A stretch of 39,453 nucleotides of DNA from an uncultured Alphaproteobacteria bacterium (lineage in GTDB: Bacteria > Pseudomonadota > Alphaproteobacteria > RF32 > CAG-239): contig CALXLC010000016.1 in the NCBI GenBank assembly GCA_944389095.1, positions 1-39,453 on the forward strand, given 5' to 3'. A program made the position numbers and the translations under genes. This document shows, one piece after another, positions 38,660-39,453 of the stretch; within the stretch, counting starts at the first letter, position 1; each line of letters opens with the position of its first letter. The notes beneath the pieces are model-generated. The model worked only from the letters and a program-made list of their open reading frames with translations, had not been told where the DNA came from and ran no database searches.

Positions 38660-39427
38660 TTAAAACGCAAGGACACAACGAACGCGGTTACTGCTATTCT
38701 CATTGTCGTCGTGGCTCATACTGCTGTCGGACGGACGCACAACCCACGCGTAGTCGCCGTAATCGTACTCGGACGAAGACCAGTAGTAAGGATTGTAAAT
38801 ATCACTGCTAAGCTGCGTCTTAGATAATCTTTGAAGCGTTGAGTTGATAGCTTCAAAATTAAAGCTCATCATAACTAGTTCTCCGGCAGCAGGAAGGTAC
38901 CAACCACTTGCCCCTGTACCGCTTGAAACCGGCTTATAAGTATTACAGTATTCGGCAGCTGGGTGCGGTATATTGTCATTTATTAAACACTGCGTGTTTA
39001 ATGCTCCGTTAAAATCAAATTGGGTGACTGAACTAACCATATTTCCTACACACCAAACATCATGATCATCAGCTCCCCAACTTTTCGTTGTCTCCTCCAG
39101 TGCTACGGCAAGCCTCGTCGAACCTGCGACATAGGCGACGATGCCGACGGGAGTTTTGCCGGAGACGACGTTTTCGGACACCGTTCCGTCGGAATAAAGA
39201 ATCATGCCCGGCGCGGCATTAGCCAGTGACCCGGCGACATCCACGCAGTAATATTTGGACTTGTCAAACGGACACAGCAGGCTTTCCATTCCCTCACAAT
39301 CCGAAGCCGACTTGGTATAGCCGAGTTCTTCGCAGGATGGCGGCGTTACGCAGGTCTGCGCCCATGCCCCCGAAATCATCAGCAGACTGCCGCTTACGGC
39401 TGCGGCGGCCAATATTTCTTTTTTCAT
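38660..39427 (-). CDS. Secreted DUF1566/C-lectin-like protein with candidate DGR variable region
   Basis: A 255-residue protein. AAGGAGAAAGACG precedes the ATG at 39427. It has a signal peptide (MKKEILAAAAVSGSLLMISG, cleaved after AWA), then the same short Cys module as in the gene at 1352 (ELGYTKSASDCEG...LLCPFD...YYCVD), then the C-terminal domain with ILYSDGT, FDFNGALNTQCLIND, WYLPAAGEL, YYWSSSE and the ending VRCVLAF. It is the closest paralogue of the partial gene at 3-1322: much of the body differs at silent positions, but the sequences bordering the C-terminal variable core are identical. It probably has a surface-exposed ligand-binding role. Confidence 0.85.
   Translation of the reverse strand: MKKEILAAAAVSGSLLMISGAWAQTCVTPPSCEELGYTKSASDCEGMESLLCPFDKSKYYCVDVAGSLANAAPGMILYSDGTVSENVVSGKTPVGIVAYVAGSTRLAVALEETTKSWGADDHDVWCVGNMVSSVTQFDFNGALNTQCLINDNIPHPAAEYCNTYKPVSSGTGASGWYLPAAGELVMMSFNFEAINSTLQRLSKTQLSSDIYNPYYWSSSEYDYGDYAWVVRPSDSSMSHDDNENSSNRVRCVLAF
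38670..38785 (-). other. Candidate DGR variable region (VR2)
   Basis: Counterpart of 1200-1312. The 18-bp flank (38768-38785) and 20-bp flank (38670-38689) are identical to VR1; the 78-bp core between (38690-38767) is rich in NNC and NNT codons (TAC GAT TAC GGC GAC TAC, then GAC AGC AGT, AGC CAC GAC GAC AAT, AGC AGT), with one codon more than VR1. Confidence 0.6.
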
Positions 39428-39453
39428 CGTCTTTCTCCTTTTCTTATTGCAGC

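Noticed and set aside
1-39453. DGR reverse transcriptase or template repeat within the window
   Set aside because: No protein with RT motifs and no AAC-rich copy of the VR borders was found, so the DGR machinery is inferred to be elsewhere.
1-39453. CRISPR array or IS element
   Set aside because: No regularly spaced direct repeats and no transposase with terminal repeats were seen; the only recombinase is the invertase-like gene at 25891-26529.

Overview
The window looks like chromosomal DNA of an alphaproteobacterium, probably one of the uncultured gut-type lineages of the class. The strongest clue is a clear CtrA cell-cycle response regulator at 37830-38519. It is supported by alphaproteobacterial-style housekeeping blocks (ffh-rpsP-rimM-trmD-rplS; flagellar fliI/fliJ; motA/motB) and by secreted Cys-rich and lectin-fold-like proteins. 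The taxonomic call is inference, since no 16S rRNA gene is present.

Layout. 1-2101: two secreted Cys-rich/DUF1566-like proteins, the first cut by the window edge; a third paralogue lies at 38660-39427. 2135-7114: hisS, then fliI-fliJ-sodB and two unknown small genes. 7172-8812: an AlkD-like DNA repair protein and a membrane-anchored Nudix protein. 8950-12270: a highly structured leader or ncRNA ending in a terminator, then a 1005-residue autotransporter. 12459-13897: motAB stator. 13935-15212: membrane-anchored flavodoxin and Ogt. 15295-25490: a leftward, tightly overlapping surface-polysaccharide operon (rmlA, two FdtA-like cupins, ACP, FkbH-like HAD, VOC protein, NeuD-like acyltransferase, GNAT/FemAB-like protein, three glycosyl/glycerophospho-transferase-like proteins, FdtB-like aminotransferase). 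Much of 17.3-24.2 kb is visibly more AT-rich than its surroundings. 25760-26529: a small inverted-repeat-bounded segment next to a serine recombinase gene. 26722-30594: membrane protein, nitroreductase/MarR pair, two further genes, dispersed repeats and tRNA-Glu(CUC). 30646-32280: CoA-disulfide-reductase-like flavoprotein with a rhodanese domain. 32374-36107: the ffh-to-rplS operon with its promoter, structured leader and terminator. 36125-37669: a Cys-rich secreted protein behind a structured leader. 37830-38519: ctrA.

Most interesting points. (1) The C-terminal ends of the proteins at 3-1322 and 38660-39427 show the sequence signature of diversity-generating retroelement (DGR) variable regions. 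Identical flanks of 18 and 20 bp enclose a core of about 75 bp in which codons differ at positions 1 and 2 but keep the same pyrimidine at position 3. The reverse transcriptase and template repeat are not in this window. (2) The polysaccharide operon appears to sit behind an invertible 128-bp segment (11-bp perfect inverted repeats, internal TTGACA promoter motif) beside its own serine recombinase. In the orientation shown the promoter motif points away from the operon. (3) A G9 tract ends the first FdtA-like gene, and one extra G would fuse it in frame to the second FdtA-like gene. (4) The operon carries an ACP/FkbH/acyltransferase set that could make glyceryl-ACP and place a glyceryl group on an amino sugar. 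Together these suggest several superimposed diversification mechanisms acting on the cell surface.
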